Assembly (NCBI RefSeq): GCF_005771495.1 | Contig: NZ_VAUW01000017.1 | Coordinates: 1 to 64,000, forward strand | Source: Maribacter sp. ACAM166 | GTDB lineage: Bacteria > Bacteroidota > Bacteroidia > Flavobacteriales > Flavobacteriaceae | DNA length: 64,000 nucleotides | Reading direction: 5' to 3' | Part shown: one piece after another, positions 33,668 to 43,019 of the stretch | Layout: every line of letters starts with the position of its first letter | Position numbering within the stretch: the first letter of the stretch is position 1 | Notes under the pieces: model-generated | What the model saw: the letters and a program-made list of their open reading frames with translations, nothing else | What the model was told of the DNA's origin: nothing | The model's database searches: none | Made by a program: the position numbers and the translations under genes

Positions 33668-35049
33668 AAATTGGCAAAAATATTTCCTAAAAGCTCATCA
33701 TTGGTTATTTCTCCTGTTATTTCACCAAAATAAAATAAAGCGGCTTTGATATCTAAGGATAGTAAATCCCCACTGAGTTCATTGTCTAATCCTTGTTGTA
33801 CTTTCTTTATTTCAGTCAAAGCATTTAAAAGGGAATCGTAGTGTCTACTATTGGTAACTATGGTTTCGTTATTTCGTAGTTTGCCTGTTTCTACAAAACT
33901 TAATAGTTTATTTTCAAGCTGGTCTACTCCAATTTTTTCTCTTGCTGATAAGTGAATTGAATTTGGGAAATGACTATTCAATTCTTCGGTAAATTCTTTA
34001 GTGATTCTATCAACTTTATTAATGACTGTAATGACTGATTTTTCTTTAAATCTTTCTGTGATTTTATTTAGTGCTGTTTTAGCCTCAACCACTTTATTGG
34101 TATTTAAGAATAGTTCATCACCACTAACTAGATATAGAATGACTTGGGCCTTCTCTGTTTTTTCATACGTGCGTTGAATTCCCATCCCTTCAATAACATC
34201 AGTTGTTTCACGGATGCCTGCAGTATCAATAAATCGGAAACTAATTCCGCCGATTACTATTTCATCTTCAATAGTATCCCTAGTAGTCCCAGCAATGTCT
34301 GAAACTAAAGCTCTTTCTTCGTTTAACAAAACATTTAATAGCGTCGATTTACCAACATTAGGTTCTCCTATAATAGCCACAGGAACACCTGTTTTTATTA
34401 CATTACCCAAAGCGAAAGAATCGATGAGTTTTTTAAGAACCTCCTCCAGCTCGTTTAAAAGCTTTCTAAATTCATCTCTATTTGCAAATTCTACGTCTTC
34501 TTCAGAAAAATCCAATTCCAGTTCTATGAGGGAAGCGAAATTCAAAAGTTGTTGTCGTAGTTCTTTTATTTTATTACTAAAACCCCCACGCATCTGTTGA
34601 ATTGCAACCTGATGGTTAGAGGCATTGTCACTGGCAATTAAATCAGCGACTGCTTCTGCTTGACTTAAATCCATTTTTCCGTTCAAAAAAGAACGCATGG
34701 TAAATTCCCCAGGAGTTGCCATTCTAATTCCATTTCTTAGAAACAGTTGAATAATTTCTTGCTGAATGAATAAAGACCCATGGCATGAAATTTCAATAAC
34801 ATCCTCACCAGTATATGAATTAGGGTTTTTAAATATGGATATTAAGACTTGGTCTAAAACATTTTTTCCATCCTTAATAAAACCTAAATGTAGCGTGTGA
34901 GTTTTTTGTTTTTCTAACTTTTTGCCGGATACGGATTCAAAATGTTGAGATACTATAGAAATTGCATTTACTCCAGAAAGTCTGATAATGGCAATAGCTC
35001 CAGAACCGGATGGAGTTGCTAATGCTATTATGGTATCTGTATGAATCAT
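33652..35049 (-). CDS. mnmE: tRNA uridine-5-carboxymethylaminomethyl(34) synthesis GTPase MnmE
   Basis: A 465-residue protein of normal length. The N-terminal tetrahydrofolate-binding domain (DTIIALATPSGSGAIAIIRLSG) is followed by a helical domain with the inserted G domain: GEPNVGKSTLLN (about 226-237), DIAGTTRDT, DTAG and INKVD. The C terminus ends in the invariant C-I-G-K. With MnmG it modifies the wobble uridine of several tRNAs. The last codons, including the stop, are the integration target of the mobilizable element, and remain intact. A TATTTTTGC element lies immediately upstream of the start on the minus strand. Confidence 0.95.
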   Translation of the reverse strand: MIHTDTIIALATPSGSGAIAIIRLSGVNAISIVSQHFESVSGKKLEKQKTHTLHLGFIKDGKNVLDQVLISIFKNPNSYTGEDVIEISCHGSLFIQQEIIQLFLRNGIRMATPGEFTMRSFLNGKMDLSQAEAVADLIASDNASNHQVAIQQMRGGFSNKIKELRQQLLNFASLIELELDFSEEDVEFANRDEFRKLLNELEEVLKKLIDSFALGNVIKTGVPVAIIGEPNVGKSTLLNVLLNEERALVSDIAGTTRDTIEDEIVIGGISFRFIDTAGIRETTDVIEGMGIQRTYEKTEKAQVILYLVSGDELFLNTNKVVEAKTALNKITERFKEKSVITVINKVDRITKEFTEELNSHFPNSIHLSAREKIGVDQLENKLLSFVETGKLRNNETIVTNSRHYDSLLNALTEIKKVQQGLDNELSGDLLSLDIKAALFYFGEITGEITNDELLGNIFANFCIGK

Positions 35050-35160
35050 AGGGCAAAAATAATCAATTAATAACTGTTGTTGTTGTCTAATTTTGAGCGC
35101 ATATTGATACCGGTATGTAATAAAATACTAATTTTATATTCAAAAAATTTATATACTAAA

Positions 35161-35568
35161 ATGAAGAAACTTATTGTATTAATGCTGGTTGTATTGACTT
35201 ATTCTATTGGGTATGCTCAAAGTGATTCTCTGGAATTAACAAATGAAACTACCGTAGAGCGCCAGAAGGAGTTTAAGCTGGTTAAAAAGAAAGTAGAGAA
35301 ATCTGAAGCAGCAGCTAAAAAGGCAAAAAAAGAGGTGGCGGATTTAAAAAAGAAGGAGAAATTTAAAAAGCGATATAATGTCAAAGAGAAATCTATAATC
35401 AAACAAGAAAAACAGATATATAAGCTTAAAAATCAACTTGAAAAAGGAAAATTAAAAGGTACTCTTGCGCCTGTTGATATTCAAAAAATGAGCGATAAAA
35501 TTGTAAAGATAAAATTGAAGGTAATGAATGAAGAAGAAAAGCTGAAAAAGGTAAAACACAAAATGTAA
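35161..35568 (+). CDS. Small exported lysine-rich coiled-coil protein
   Basis: A 135-residue protein from the ATG at 35161; the frame is open to 35077, but only the later start gives a clean signal peptide (MKKLIVLMLVVLTYSIGYAQ). The mature part is almost entirely helical and very rich in lysine and glutamate, with heptad-like spacing (KKVEKSEAAAKKAKKEVADLKKKEKF). No family is recognised. It is probably periplasmic. A -7-like element, TAATTTTG, lies at 35088-35095, giving a leader of about 60 bases. It is a lone gene between mnmE and the DUF4870 gene. Confidence 0.65.
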   Translation: MKKLIVLMLVVLTYSIGYAQSDSLELTNETTVERQKEFKLVKKKVEKSEAAAKKAKKEVADLKKKEKFKKRYNVKEKSIIKQEKQIYKLKNQLEKGKLKGTLAPVDIQKMSDKIVKIKLKVMNEEEKLKKVKHKM

Positions 35569-35647
35569 AATATAAAAGTTGAACTTGTGTAACAAAATGT
35601 ATTATTAGTCGTCTTATTTCTAGTATTCATCTTAAATCAATCAAAAA

Positions 35648-36013
35648 ATGGAACTAGTAAATAATGGTATAACGCTACGTGAAGATCGTAATCTTTTGGT
35701 CATTACACATCTGTCTCAATATTTAGATTTCATAACCGGTTTTGGAGGGCTACTTGTACCCTTAGGTATCTGGTTGACAACTAAAGATGCTGTTGTCGGG
35801 ATGGAAGAGCATGGAAAATCAGTTATCAACTTTCAATTAACGTTACTTATATATGTAGTTATTGGTATTCCCGGAATTTTACTCTTTGGACTAGGAATAG
35901 TTTTATTGGTTTTTGCAGGGGTATTATCGATTGTAATGCCTGTACTAAATGCAATAAGAGCTAATAATGATGAATCACCAAGCTATTTTGGTACTATCCG
36001 ATTTATATCATAG
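35648..36013 (+). CDS. DUF4870 domain-containing membrane protein
   Basis: A 121-residue protein. It matches the DUF4870 (Tic20-like) layout: LVITHLSQYLDFITGFGGLLVPLGIWLT, then a polar loop with HGKSVINFQLTLLIY and a long hydrophobic pair of segments to about residue 105. Three membrane segments are predicted. Function is unknown in bacteria. It is followed by a strong bidirectional terminator shared with the convergent dnaN gene. Confidence 0.8.
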   Translation: MELVNNGITLREDRNLLVITHLSQYLDFITGFGGLLVPLGIWLTTKDAVVGMEEHGKSVINFQLTLLIYVVIGIPGILLFGLGIVLLVFAGVLSIVMPVLNAIRANNDESPSYFGTIRFIS

Positions 36014-36035
36014 TAGGGTTGAAAAATTCATCAAT

Positions 36036-36071
36036 AAAAAAGGGTCAGTTGATATCAACTGACCCTTTTTT
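36036..36071. terminator. Bidirectional terminator between DUF4870 gene and dnaN
   Basis: A perfect 36-base palindrome: GGGTCAGTTGAT and its complement meet at 36053/36054, flanked by six A on the left and six T on the right, so it can terminate transcription from either side. Confidence 0.9.
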
Positions 36072-36088
36072 ATTTTACTTTATACCAA

Positions 36089-37207
36089 CTAGCTATTCAG
36101 CATAACTGGCATTACCAACATTGTCACATATTCACCTTCATCCAAACCATCGGTTGGTGTCAGTATTCCGGCACGATTTGGTAAGCTCATTTCTAAAGAA
36201 ACCTCATCTGAATTTAAATTGTTCAGCATCTCAGTTAAAAACCTTGAGTTAAAACCTATTTGCATATCATCGCCTAGATACGAACAGGTTAATCTTTCCT
36301 CAGCTTTGTTGGAGTAATCAATATCCTCTGCGGAGATGTTTAATTCTGCACCAGCTATTTTTAATCGAATTTGATGCGTGGTCTTATTTGAGAAAATAGA
36401 AACCCTCTTTACGGAATTTAAAAACTGATTTCTAGCGATAGTAAGTTTATTCGGATTTTCTTTCGGTATTACCGCTTCGTAATTTGGATATTTACCATCA
36501 ATTAATCTACAGATTAATTCCGTTTCTTCGAAGCTGAATTTGGCGTTACTATCATTGTATTCAATTAAAACATCAGATTCACTACCTGCCAAAATTCCCT
36601 TTAAAAGAGTTAAAGGTTTTTTAGGCATTATAAATTCTGCTACCTGAGTTGCAGTTACATCCGTTCGTTGATATTTAACCAGTTTATGTGCATCTGTAGC
36701 AACAAAAGTTAAATTTTCAGGAGAAAACTGAAAAAACACACCGCTCATCACAGGTCTCAGGTCATCATTACCGGCTGCAAAAATAGTTTTGTTAATTGCC
36801 GTTGCTAAAATATCTCCTAGTAGCGTTGTGGAACTAGGACTAGTTAATTCTACCGCTTTTGGAAATTCAGCCCCATCGGCATATGCTAAGGCATACTTAC
36901 CATGATTAGAACTAATTTCAACTGTATTATTATCTTCTACTACAAAAGTTAACGGTTGTTCTGGAAATGTTTTCAATGTTTCGAGAAGTAACCTTGCTGG
37001 TACCGCTATAGTGCCTTCATTGTCTGAATCGACCTTAATGACCGAACTCATAGTGGTTTCTAGGTCAGAAGCAGAAACGGTTAGTTTGTCCTTTTGCAAA
37101 TCAAACAGAAAATTATCCAAAATTGGTAACGTATTACTGTTATTGATTACACCTCCTAGTATTTGAAGTTGCTTTAGCAAATAGGTACTTGAAACTATAA
37201 ATTTCAT
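36089..37207 (-). CDS. dnaN: DNA polymerase III subunit beta (sliding clamp)
   Basis: A 372-residue protein of standard length with the three-fold repeated clamp domain. It begins MKFIVSSTYLLKQLQILGG and ends with YVTMLVMPVMLNS, the C-terminal form (M-P-M) expected of DnaN. Typical blocks are ETTMSSVI, FVATDAHKLVKY and LICRLIDGKYPNYEAVIP. The clamp tethers polymerase to DNA. As in other Bacteroidota, dnaN is not beside dnaA here. A candidate promoter lies at 37292-37327. Confidence 0.96.
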   Translation of the reverse strand: MKFIVSSTYLLKQLQILGGVINNSNTLPILDNFLFDLQKDKLTVSASDLETTMSSVIKVDSDNEGTIAVPARLLLETLKTFPEQPLTFVVEDNNTVEISSNHGKYALAYADGAEFPKAVELTSPSSTTLLGDILATAINKTIFAAGNDDLRPVMSGVFFQFSPENLTFVATDAHKLVKYQRTDVTATQVAEFIMPKKPLTLLKGILAGSESDVLIEYNDSNAKFSFEETELICRLIDGKYPNYEAVIPKENPNKLTIARNQFLNSVKRVSIFSNKTTHQIRLKIAGAELNISAEDIDYSNKAEERLTCSYLGDDMQIGFNSRFLTEMLNNLNSDEVSLEMSLPNRAGILTPTDGLDEGEYVTMLVMPVMLNS

Positions 37208-37291
37208 TCTTTAATTTTTATGGGTAAAATTCTTAAAATCAATTAAAAATAATAGGTTTAACTCCTTACTATTGGCAGTTTTCATTACCAA

Positions 37292-37327
37292 CAAAGATAT
37301 TTTAAATGGGCTTTTTAAGGAAACAAA
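37292..37327 (-). promoter_or_regulatory. Candidate promoter of dnaN
   Basis: On the minus strand a TTTG (37327-37324) is followed 24 bases later by TATCTTTG (37299-37292), a perfect TAnnTTTG element. The spacing is slightly longer than usual. Transcription would start about 78 bases before the ATG. Confidence 0.4.
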
Positions 37328-37450
37328 CTTATTAACAGTTTTATTAGTCTACAGGTGAAGTAAATCTCTAGGTATTGCTACAGAAAGCGTATTAATACGA
37401 GATTCGTAAAATAGTTATTAACTTTTCATTTTTTTTAATTAATTGATTAA

Positions 37451-37466
37451 AAGTCCTATTGGACTT
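37451..37466 (-). terminator. Weak terminator after the SAM hydroxide adenosyltransferase gene
   Basis: AAGTCC-TATT-GGACTT, a 6-bp hairpin followed on the minus strand by TTAATC, about 20 bp after the gene's stop. Confidence 0.35.
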
Positions 37467-37485
37467 AGTATTGCTACGATTATAT

Positions 37486-38316
37486 TTATTCGAAATCTAT
37501 AATTATTGTATCCCTGTAATCTAGGCCTAATAGGGTAGAGGCACCACCAACGGTTGTTAGATTACTTTTGAATATCGCTAGTTCAATGTAATCTGAAGAA
37601 TTAAATATAGCCAAAAGATCTCCTGCACCTTTACGCTGACTTTTTTCTTGGGTATAATCGATAAAATCATTATAAGCTTTATGAATTTGGCTTATTTTAT
37701 GATTTCTTACCAAAAGCTTGTATGCTCGACCATGCCGGTATGCCTCAAATAGGTTTTTACGAATATTAGTGATTACATTACCATAGTTATCAATATAAAT
37801 TACACTTCCAATAATTTTCTTGCCATCTTCAACAATTCTTGGCGAAAATTCTCTAAGATTGTTCAGTTCTGTGAAAGGGTTTCCAACGACTTCAAGTGTA
37901 CCACCTCGTGCAATATGACAGGCCACTTGTATAAATACGTTTAAAACTGGAAATGAATTAGCAATTGAATCTGGTAGATTTATTTCTACGACTTTTTCAG
38001 GGGACATCTCAGAGGTGATAAGACCTATAACGCCCGTATTTGCACCTATAAAATAATGACCATTGATCAAAGCAACCACATGCTTGTTTTCTGGAGTCTC
38101 TTCAGAATCCACACCAACTATATGTATGGTACCTTTAGGGAAACTTTTATATGAATTTGAGAGTATGTATGCACATTCTTGTATATTGAATGGCATGATG
38201 TCATGCGAAATGTCAACAATTTTAGCATCAGGTAATTCACTATATATAGAGCCTTTTAGTACGGCTACAAAGTGATCTTTAAGTCCGAAATCTGTGGTTA
38301 GGGTGATGATTGCCAT
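37486..38316 (-). CDS. S-adenosyl-L-methionine hydroxide adenosyltransferase (DUF62 family)
   Basis: A 276-residue protein of the SAM-dependent fluorinase/chlorinase superfamily. It has TLTTDFGLKDHFVAVLKG at the N terminus, VDISHDI, IHIVGVDSEE and IGANTGVIGL. The C-terminal beta-barrel domain ends the protein. Non-halogenating members hydrolyse SAM to adenosine and methionine, using water rather than halide. The insert that marks true fluorinases is not obvious, so the hydrolytic role is preferred. It is a monocistronic minus-strand gene with a good promoter divergent to phoH. Confidence 0.85.
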   Translation of the reverse strand: MAIITLTTDFGLKDHFVAVLKGSIYSELPDAKIVDISHDIMPFNIQECAYILSNSYKSFPKGTIHIVGVDSEETPENKHVVALINGHYFIGANTGVIGLITSEMSPEKVVEINLPDSIANSFPVLNVFIQVACHIARGGTLEVVGNPFTELNNLREFSPRIVEDGKKIIGSVIYIDNYGNVITNIRKNLFEAYRHGRAYKLLVRNHKISQIHKAYNDFIDYTQEKSQRKGAGDLLAIFNSSDYIELAIFKSNLTTVGGASTLLGLDYRDTIIIDFE

Positions 38317-38345
38317 ACAGCAATGTTGATATGTTTTTAATTATC

Positions 38346-38379
38346 CAAACTTAAAATTTGCTTAAATTTGATGAACAAA
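38346..38379 (-). promoter_or_regulatory. Promoter of the SAM hydroxide adenosyltransferase gene, overlapping a divergent phoH promoter
   Basis: On the minus strand TTTG (38379-38376) and TAAGTTTG (38353-38346) are 22 bases apart, a full match to the Bacteroidota promoter. On the plus strand TAAATTTG at 38363-38370 could be the -7 element of phoH, so the two promoters overlap face to face. Confidence 0.6.
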
Positions 38380-38445
38380 ACTAAACAAAAAACAGCGATT
38401 TGAAACTAATCTTCGCTATCTATAAATGTTAATAAAACGGACTCT

Positions 38446-39399
38446 TTGAACGAAATTATTTTAGAACTGACAGAAATAAGCCCAAGAGAGTTTTTTGGGC
38501 AGCAAAATGAACATATAGATTTGTTGAAAAAGTATTTTCCAAAGCTTAAGATTGTTGCTCGTGGCAATAAAATTAAGGTCTATGGAGATGAAGAACTTTT
38601 ACAGGAATTTGAACAACGGTTCGATTTGCTCACGCAGTATTTTATAAAATATAATAAATTAGATGAGAATAGTATAGAACACATTTTAACAAGTTCTGAC
38701 GCAGATGAACCTAAATCTTCAGCTTACAGTGGAGAGACATTGGTTCATGGTGTGAGTGGTCGTTTGATTAAAGCTCAAACAGCCAATCAAAGAAGATTGG
38801 TCGATGCTTCGAGAAAGAATGATATGGTTTTTGTTGTTGGCCCGGCCGGTACAGGTAAAACGTATACTGGGGTTGCCTTAGCGGTAAAGGCATTGAAAGA
38901 AAAACAGGTTAAGAAAATAATTTTGACAAGGCCTGCTGTAGAGGCTGGCGAGAACTTAGGGTTTTTACCAGGTGATTTAAAAGAAAAGCTCGATCCTTAT
39001 ATGCAACCACTTTATGATGCATTACGGGATATGATACCTGCAGAAAAATTAGCACATTATATTGAGAACGGAACCATACAGATTGCCCCTATGGCATTTA
39101 TGCGGGGTAGAACATTAGATAATGCTTTTGTAATTCTCGACGAAGCACAGAATACCACCCATGCACAAATGAAAATGTTTCTTACCAGAATGGGTAAGAA
39201 TGCTCGATTTTTAATTACGGGAGACCCTGGTCAAATCGATTTGCCACGTAGAACAATTTCAGGCTTAAAAGAAGCTTTATTAGTTTTACAGAATGTTGAA
39301 GGAATAGAAGTAATCTATCTGGATGAAAAGGATGTAATTCGTCACAAACTGGTTAAGGAAGTAATAGCTGCTTATAAAACTATTGAACATCACAATTAA
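38446..39399 (+). CDS. phoH: PhoH family ATPase
   Basis: A 317-residue protein starting at TTG. The N-terminal region (1-100) is the KH-like part of PhoH-L proteins. The helicase-like ATPase domain has Walker [12 protein letters not shown] (132-142), the block [25 protein letters not shown], and Walker [12 protein letters not shown] (about 230). These proteins are linked to RNA metabolism with YbeY in other bacteria. The stop is 8 bp from the start of purC, so the two are probably co-transcribed. Confidence 0.92.
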   Translation: MNEIILELTEISPREFFGQQNEHIDLLKKYFPKLKIVARGNKIKVYGDEELLQEFEQRFDLLTQYFIKYNKLDENSIEHILTSSDADEPKSSAYSGETLVHGVSGRLIKAQTANQRRLVDASRKNDMVFVVGPAGTGKTYTGVALAVKALKEKQVKKIILTRPAVEAGENLGFLPGDLKEKLDPYMQPLYDALRDMIPAEKLAHYIENGTIQIAPMAFMRGRTLDNAFVILDEAQNTTHAQMKMFLTRMGKNARFLITGDPGQIDLPRRTISGLKEALLVLQNVEGIEVIYLDEKDVIRHKLVKEVIAAYKTIEHHN

Positions 39400-39407
39400 A
39401 AATTAAC

Positions 39408-40364
39408 ATGTCGAACACTACTATTTACGATACCAATTTCAATTTTCCAGGTCAAAAGAATGTATATAAAGGGAAGGTAAGAGCTGTCTATACCCTTGAG
39501 AACGATATGTTGCTAATGGTTGCAACAGATAGATTATCTGCCTTTGATGTGGTGATGCCAAAAGGGATTCCATATAAGGGTCAGATTTTAAATCAAATCG
39601 CAACAAAAATGATGGCTTCTACCGAAGATATTGTGCCAAATTGGTTAACGGCAACACCAGACCCTAATGTTGCAATGGGTGTTGCTTGCGTACCTTTTAA
39701 GGCAGAAATGGTTATACGTGGTTATATGTCTGGGCATGCTTCAAGAGAATATAAAGCTGGAAGAAGAATACTTTGCGGAGTTCCAATGCCCGAAGGGATG
39801 AAGGAAAATGATAAATTTCCGAACCCAATAATTACCCCTGCCACTAAAGCAGAAATGGGTGATCATGATGAGGATATTTCAAAGGAAGATATTATAAAAA
39901 AAGATATAGTTTCAGCAGAAGATTACGCAATTCTTGAGAAATATACCTATGCGCTTTTTGAAAGGGGTACAGAAATCGCTGATGAAAGAGGATTAATATT
40001 GGTAGATACGAAATACGAATTTGGGAAAACAAAGGCGGGAAAAATTGTTTTGATCGATGAAATTCACACGCCCGATTCTTCAAGATATTTTTATAGAGAA
40101 GGCTATCAGTTAAGACAAGATAACGATGAACCACAGAAACAACTTTCTAAAGAGTTTGTAAGGCAATGGTTGATTGCTAATGATTTTCAAGGATTGGAGG
40201 GTCAGACTGTTCCAGAAATGACTGATGCGTACATTGAATCAGTATCAGAACGGTATATAGAACTTTACGAGCATATTACCGGCGAGCCTTTCGTGAAGGC
40301 CGATACTACGCATATTCATGACCGAATTAATAGAAATGTCCTTAGCTATTTAGAAAGTCTTTAA
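39408..40364 (+). CDS. purC: Phosphoribosylaminoimidazole-succinocarboxamide synthase
   Basis: A 318-residue SAICAR synthetase of the longer type. It has the start [54 protein letters not shown], and [11 protein letters not shown] ... [13 protein letters not shown]. It joins aspartate to CAIR in purine synthesis, with ATP. It follows phoH after 8 bp. It converges with the exonuclease gene; the two stops are only 3 bp apart, with no terminator hairpin between them. Confidence 0.96.
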   Translation: MSNTTIYDTNFNFPGQKNVYKGKVRAVYTLENDMLLMVATDRLSAFDVVMPKGIPYKGQILNQIATKMMASTEDIVPNWLTATPDPNVAMGVACVPFKAEMVIRGYMSGHASREYKAGRRILCGVPMPEGMKENDKFPNPIITPATKAEMGDHDEDISKEDIIKKDIVSAEDYAILEKYTYALFERGTEIADERGLILVDTKYEFGKTKAGKIVLIDEIHTPDSSRYFYREGYQLRQDNDEPQKQLSKEFVRQWLIANDFQGLEGQTVPEMTDAYIESVSERYIELYEHITGEPFVKADTTHIHDRINRNVLSYLESL

Positions 40365-40367
40365 CGA

Positions 40368-41024
40368 TTACCTGGTCAACATTTTTAGTGAAAATATTTT
40401 CTTTTCTTTTAAGCGAGTTATAATTTTTAAAAAGGCGACTGCGGTAATGTATGCGTCGCCAAGTGCTGTATGTCTATCTTTTTTTGAGATTGAAAATTTT
40501 TCTGCCAGCTCATCAAGGGTGTAATTTGTTTTGGGTTGTACTAGGTATGATTTGATAAGTGTTTTTCTATACAAGATACCGGTATCCAACACTGTATTCT
40601 TAAGTTCAGGTAAGCTATTTCGTAATAATGCACTATTTAACATACCCATATCAAAACGTGCGTGGTGAGCTACTATTATTGAGTTTCCAACATAATTTAA
40701 AAACCGTTCCAATGCTAAAATCTCACTAATGCAAGCCCGTTGACCGTGCTTTAAAAGTCCGTGTACTGGCACACTTTCTTTATTAAATTTTTCTTGTTCA
40801 AGGTATATGTCAAAGACCTCTTGAACGGAAATGGTTTCTCGTTTTATTTTAACGGCTCCGATAGACAGTATGCGATCTTCCTCAAAACTAAAACCAGTAG
40901 TTTCAGTATCTAACACTACAAAAACTAGTTCGTCGAAATCTTTTGAAGTAGGCTCTTTGAATAAATTCTCATACGATTTCCAAAACACCGGAAGGTTGGT
41001 GGGTTTGCTTTTAAATAGTCTCAT
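40368..41024 (-). CDS. DnaQ-like 3'-5' exonuclease
   Basis: A 218-residue protein of the DEDDh exonuclease superfamily. Exo I contains D39 and E41 (FVVLDTETTGF), Exo II is HHARFDMGML, and Exo III is DRHTALGDAYITAVAFL with the catalytic histidine and aspartate. It is too short for a polymerase and resembles stand-alone epsilon-type enzymes. The ATG overlaps the stop of the DUF294/CBS gene by one base (TAATG). In other bacteria such exonucleases are repeatedly found beside DUF294/CBS proteins, which suggests a shared but poorly understood role. Confidence 0.85.
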   Translation of the reverse strand: MRLFKSKPTNLPVFWKSYENLFKEPTSKDFDELVFVVLDTETTGFSFEEDRILSIGAVKIKRETISVQEVFDIYLEQEKFNKESVPVHGLLKHGQRACISEILALERFLNYVGNSIIVAHHARFDMGMLNSALLRNSLPELKNTVLDTGILYRKTLIKSYLVQPKTNYTLDELAEKFSISKKDRHTALGDAYITAVAFLKIITRLKEKKIFSLKMLTR

Positions 41025-42943
41025 TACCTTAGAATATTAGCAACCTTAAAACGTAGGGTAATCAATTCCTGAATTTCTTTTATTGCTTTAAATGTGCGTT
41101 TCAGTTTCATTTTTTCTTGTTTGGTCAATTGCTCCAGTTCAATAAACCTGCCCGAGTCATGGTGCAACAGGCCATGTTTTGTTCTAAATTTTAATAGGGC
41201 TTTTGTGGCATAAGAACAGGCTAAGTAGAGCTCTTTGTTGTTGGGTTCTAATTCAGCCAATTTTTCATAACGCTCCCAAGTGTTGCTGATTCCTTTTATA
41301 GAATGTGATAAAATTAAAACTCGTGCCGCATCAATCAAGGGTCTCAAGGCTCTACTTTTAAGGTCGAAGAAGTCTTTATGTTGGCCATCTTGTTCAACTA
41401 AAAATTGTCTAAAAAAACCTGTTGGAGATGGACTTTGTAAAGCACCATTTGCTAAATGGACCAAAAATATCGGATATTTTTCAACTGTATTAAAAATATG
41501 AGCAGACATGTTATCCAACAAAGTGCGCTCACCATAGGCTAGGCTATAATCGAAAAAGATAGAAGACATAAGTACTTCGTTCGGGCCGGGATTACTAATC
41601 CAATAAGACAATTTATTTTTCCATTCTTGTAAACTTAAGCACCATTTTGGGTTGGAGGCCATCATGTCTGCTGGGCAGTATTCGTACCCTATAGTGTTCA
41701 ACCCCTTGGTTACTTTTTTAGAGAGATCAAGAAAATAGGATGTTGTCTTCGGTAAATTTTCTTCAGAAACGTCTTCAAATACCAAAGCATTGTCCTGATC
41801 TGTATGTAACAATTGTTCACTTCTACCTTGACTGCCCAATGCAAGCCAGGCAAATTTAACAGGCGGTGGATTCTTCATTTTTAATAACGAAATCTCAACG
41901 ACCTGTTTAATGCAAGTATCATTGAGTTCAGAGATTATTTTAGCAACCAATCCTAAGGGGATATTTTGTTCTAAATATCCATTTAAAAGCATCATTACGC
42001 TTTTTCTGAGTTGCTTTATTTTTTTTATCTTATGTGTACGCTTAATAGCTTTGACCAATACTGCCGGATTGTCTCCTAAAGAGACCATAACATCATGCTT
42101 GGATAAAATGCCTAAAGCTTTTGAATTGGGTGTGCCATCTTCCGTAATGACCAAGTGGCTAATGTTGCTTTTCATCATAGCCATTTGGGCCTGCGTAATG
42201 GTAAGTTTTTTAGGGTAGGTAATAACTGGCGAAGTCATAATAGATTTAACCGATGCAGTTATGGGCTGTTTACCAGATATCACTTTGCTACGTAAATCTT
42301 TATCGGTAATAATCCCTACGGCTAATCCTTTACTAACAGCGAGAATAGAGCCTATATGCTTTTCAGTCATTAATTCTGCTGCCTTCTGAATTGTAGTTCT
42401 TGGGGAGCAGGAAATCAGTTTTCTAGAATAACGTACAAGCTGAAGATCCTGGATTTTAATTTCTTTTTGAGAATTCTCATCTCCATCAAGTCCATAAAGT
42501 TGACCTTTTTGATTTTTTGAATAGGGATTACGAGTGTTTGATGCGAAACTTTCCATCAGAAAAACAGAAACTTCTTCATTCTGTTTGGCAATAGGCCTAA
42601 ATACATCTATCGGTATTCCATAAAGAATACATTCCTCATGTGCTCTAGCTTCGAGCTTATAATTTTCGTTGGCGAAAAGTGGTCGAAGTCCAAATACGTC
42701 ACCTTCGTCACAATAATCCATAATATTGTTGGAGGAAGGAGTGTGAAGTGATACGGCACCCTTATGAACTAAATAAAAGTGAGAATGCTGATTTTCGTCT
42801 ACGGCAAAAATGATACTATTCTTTTCTTTATAAACTATAAGTACCTGCTCAGCTAAGAGATATAGAGATTTGGAGTCAAGAACATTAAATGGAGGAAAGT
42901 TTTTAATAAAATCAGCAACTCTTTCAGAAATAAGATTTTTCAT
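41024..42943 (-). CDS. Signal-transduction protein: cNMP-binding, CBS pair, DUF294 nucleotidyltransferase
   Basis: A 639-residue cytoplasmic protein (COG2905 type). In order: cyclic-nucleotide-binding-like beta-roll (about 15-130, SAVDENQHSHFYLVHKGAVSLHTPS), two CBS domains (about 175-310; LISCSPRTTIQKAAELMTEKHIGSILAV and SIMTSPVITYPKKLTITQAQMAMMKSNISHLVI), a GlnD-like nucleotidyltransferase domain with GSQGRSEQLLHTDQDNALVF (about 365-385), and a DUF294 C-terminal helical domain. The nucleotidyltransferase acidic motif (T-D-Q-D-N) is intact. It is thought to sense nucleotides and modify an unknown partner. It is coupled to the exonuclease gene downstream. Confidence 0.87.
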   Translation of the reverse strand: MKNLISERVADFIKNFPPFNVLDSKSLYLLAEQVLIVYKEKNSIIFAVDENQHSHFYLVHKGAVSLHTPSSNNIMDYCDEGDVFGLRPLFANENYKLEARAHEECILYGIPIDVFRPIAKQNEEVSVFLMESFASNTRNPYSKNQKGQLYGLDGDENSQKEIKIQDLQLVRYSRKLISCSPRTTIQKAAELMTEKHIGSILAVSKGLAVGIITDKDLRSKVISGKQPITASVKSIMTSPVITYPKKLTITQAQMAMMKSNISHLVITEDGTPNSKALGILSKHDVMVSLGDNPAVLVKAIKRTHKIKKIKQLRKSVMMLLNGYLEQNIPLGLVAKIISELNDTCIKQVVEISLLKMKNPPPVKFAWLALGSQGRSEQLLHTDQDNALVFEDVSEENLPKTTSYFLDLSKKVTKGLNTIGYEYCPADMMASNPKWCLSLQEWKNKLSYWISNPGPNEVLMSSIFFDYSLAYGERTLLDNMSAHIFNTVEKYPIFLVHLANGALQSPSPTGFFRQFLVEQDGQHKDFFDLKSRALRPLIDAARVLILSHSIKGISNTWERYEKLAELEPNNKELYLACSYATKALLKFRTKHGLLHHDSGRFIELEQLTKQEKMKLKRTFKAIKEIQELITLRFKVANILR

Positions 42944-43019
42944 AAACTAAAATTAGCAGCATTTTTGATTCTATAAAAATGATAGTAAGCCATTAAAAGA
43001 AATAGATATTTTTCTATAC

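Noticed and set aside
34214-34600. 128-codon frame antisense to mnmE
   Set aside because: Shadow of the mnmE coding sequence; low-complexity serine-rich translation and no start signal.
37486-38316. Fluorinase (halogenating) function for the SAM-dependent enzyme
   Set aside because: The loop insertion that marks true fluorinases is not evident; the common hydrolytic SAM hydroxide adenosyltransferase fits better.
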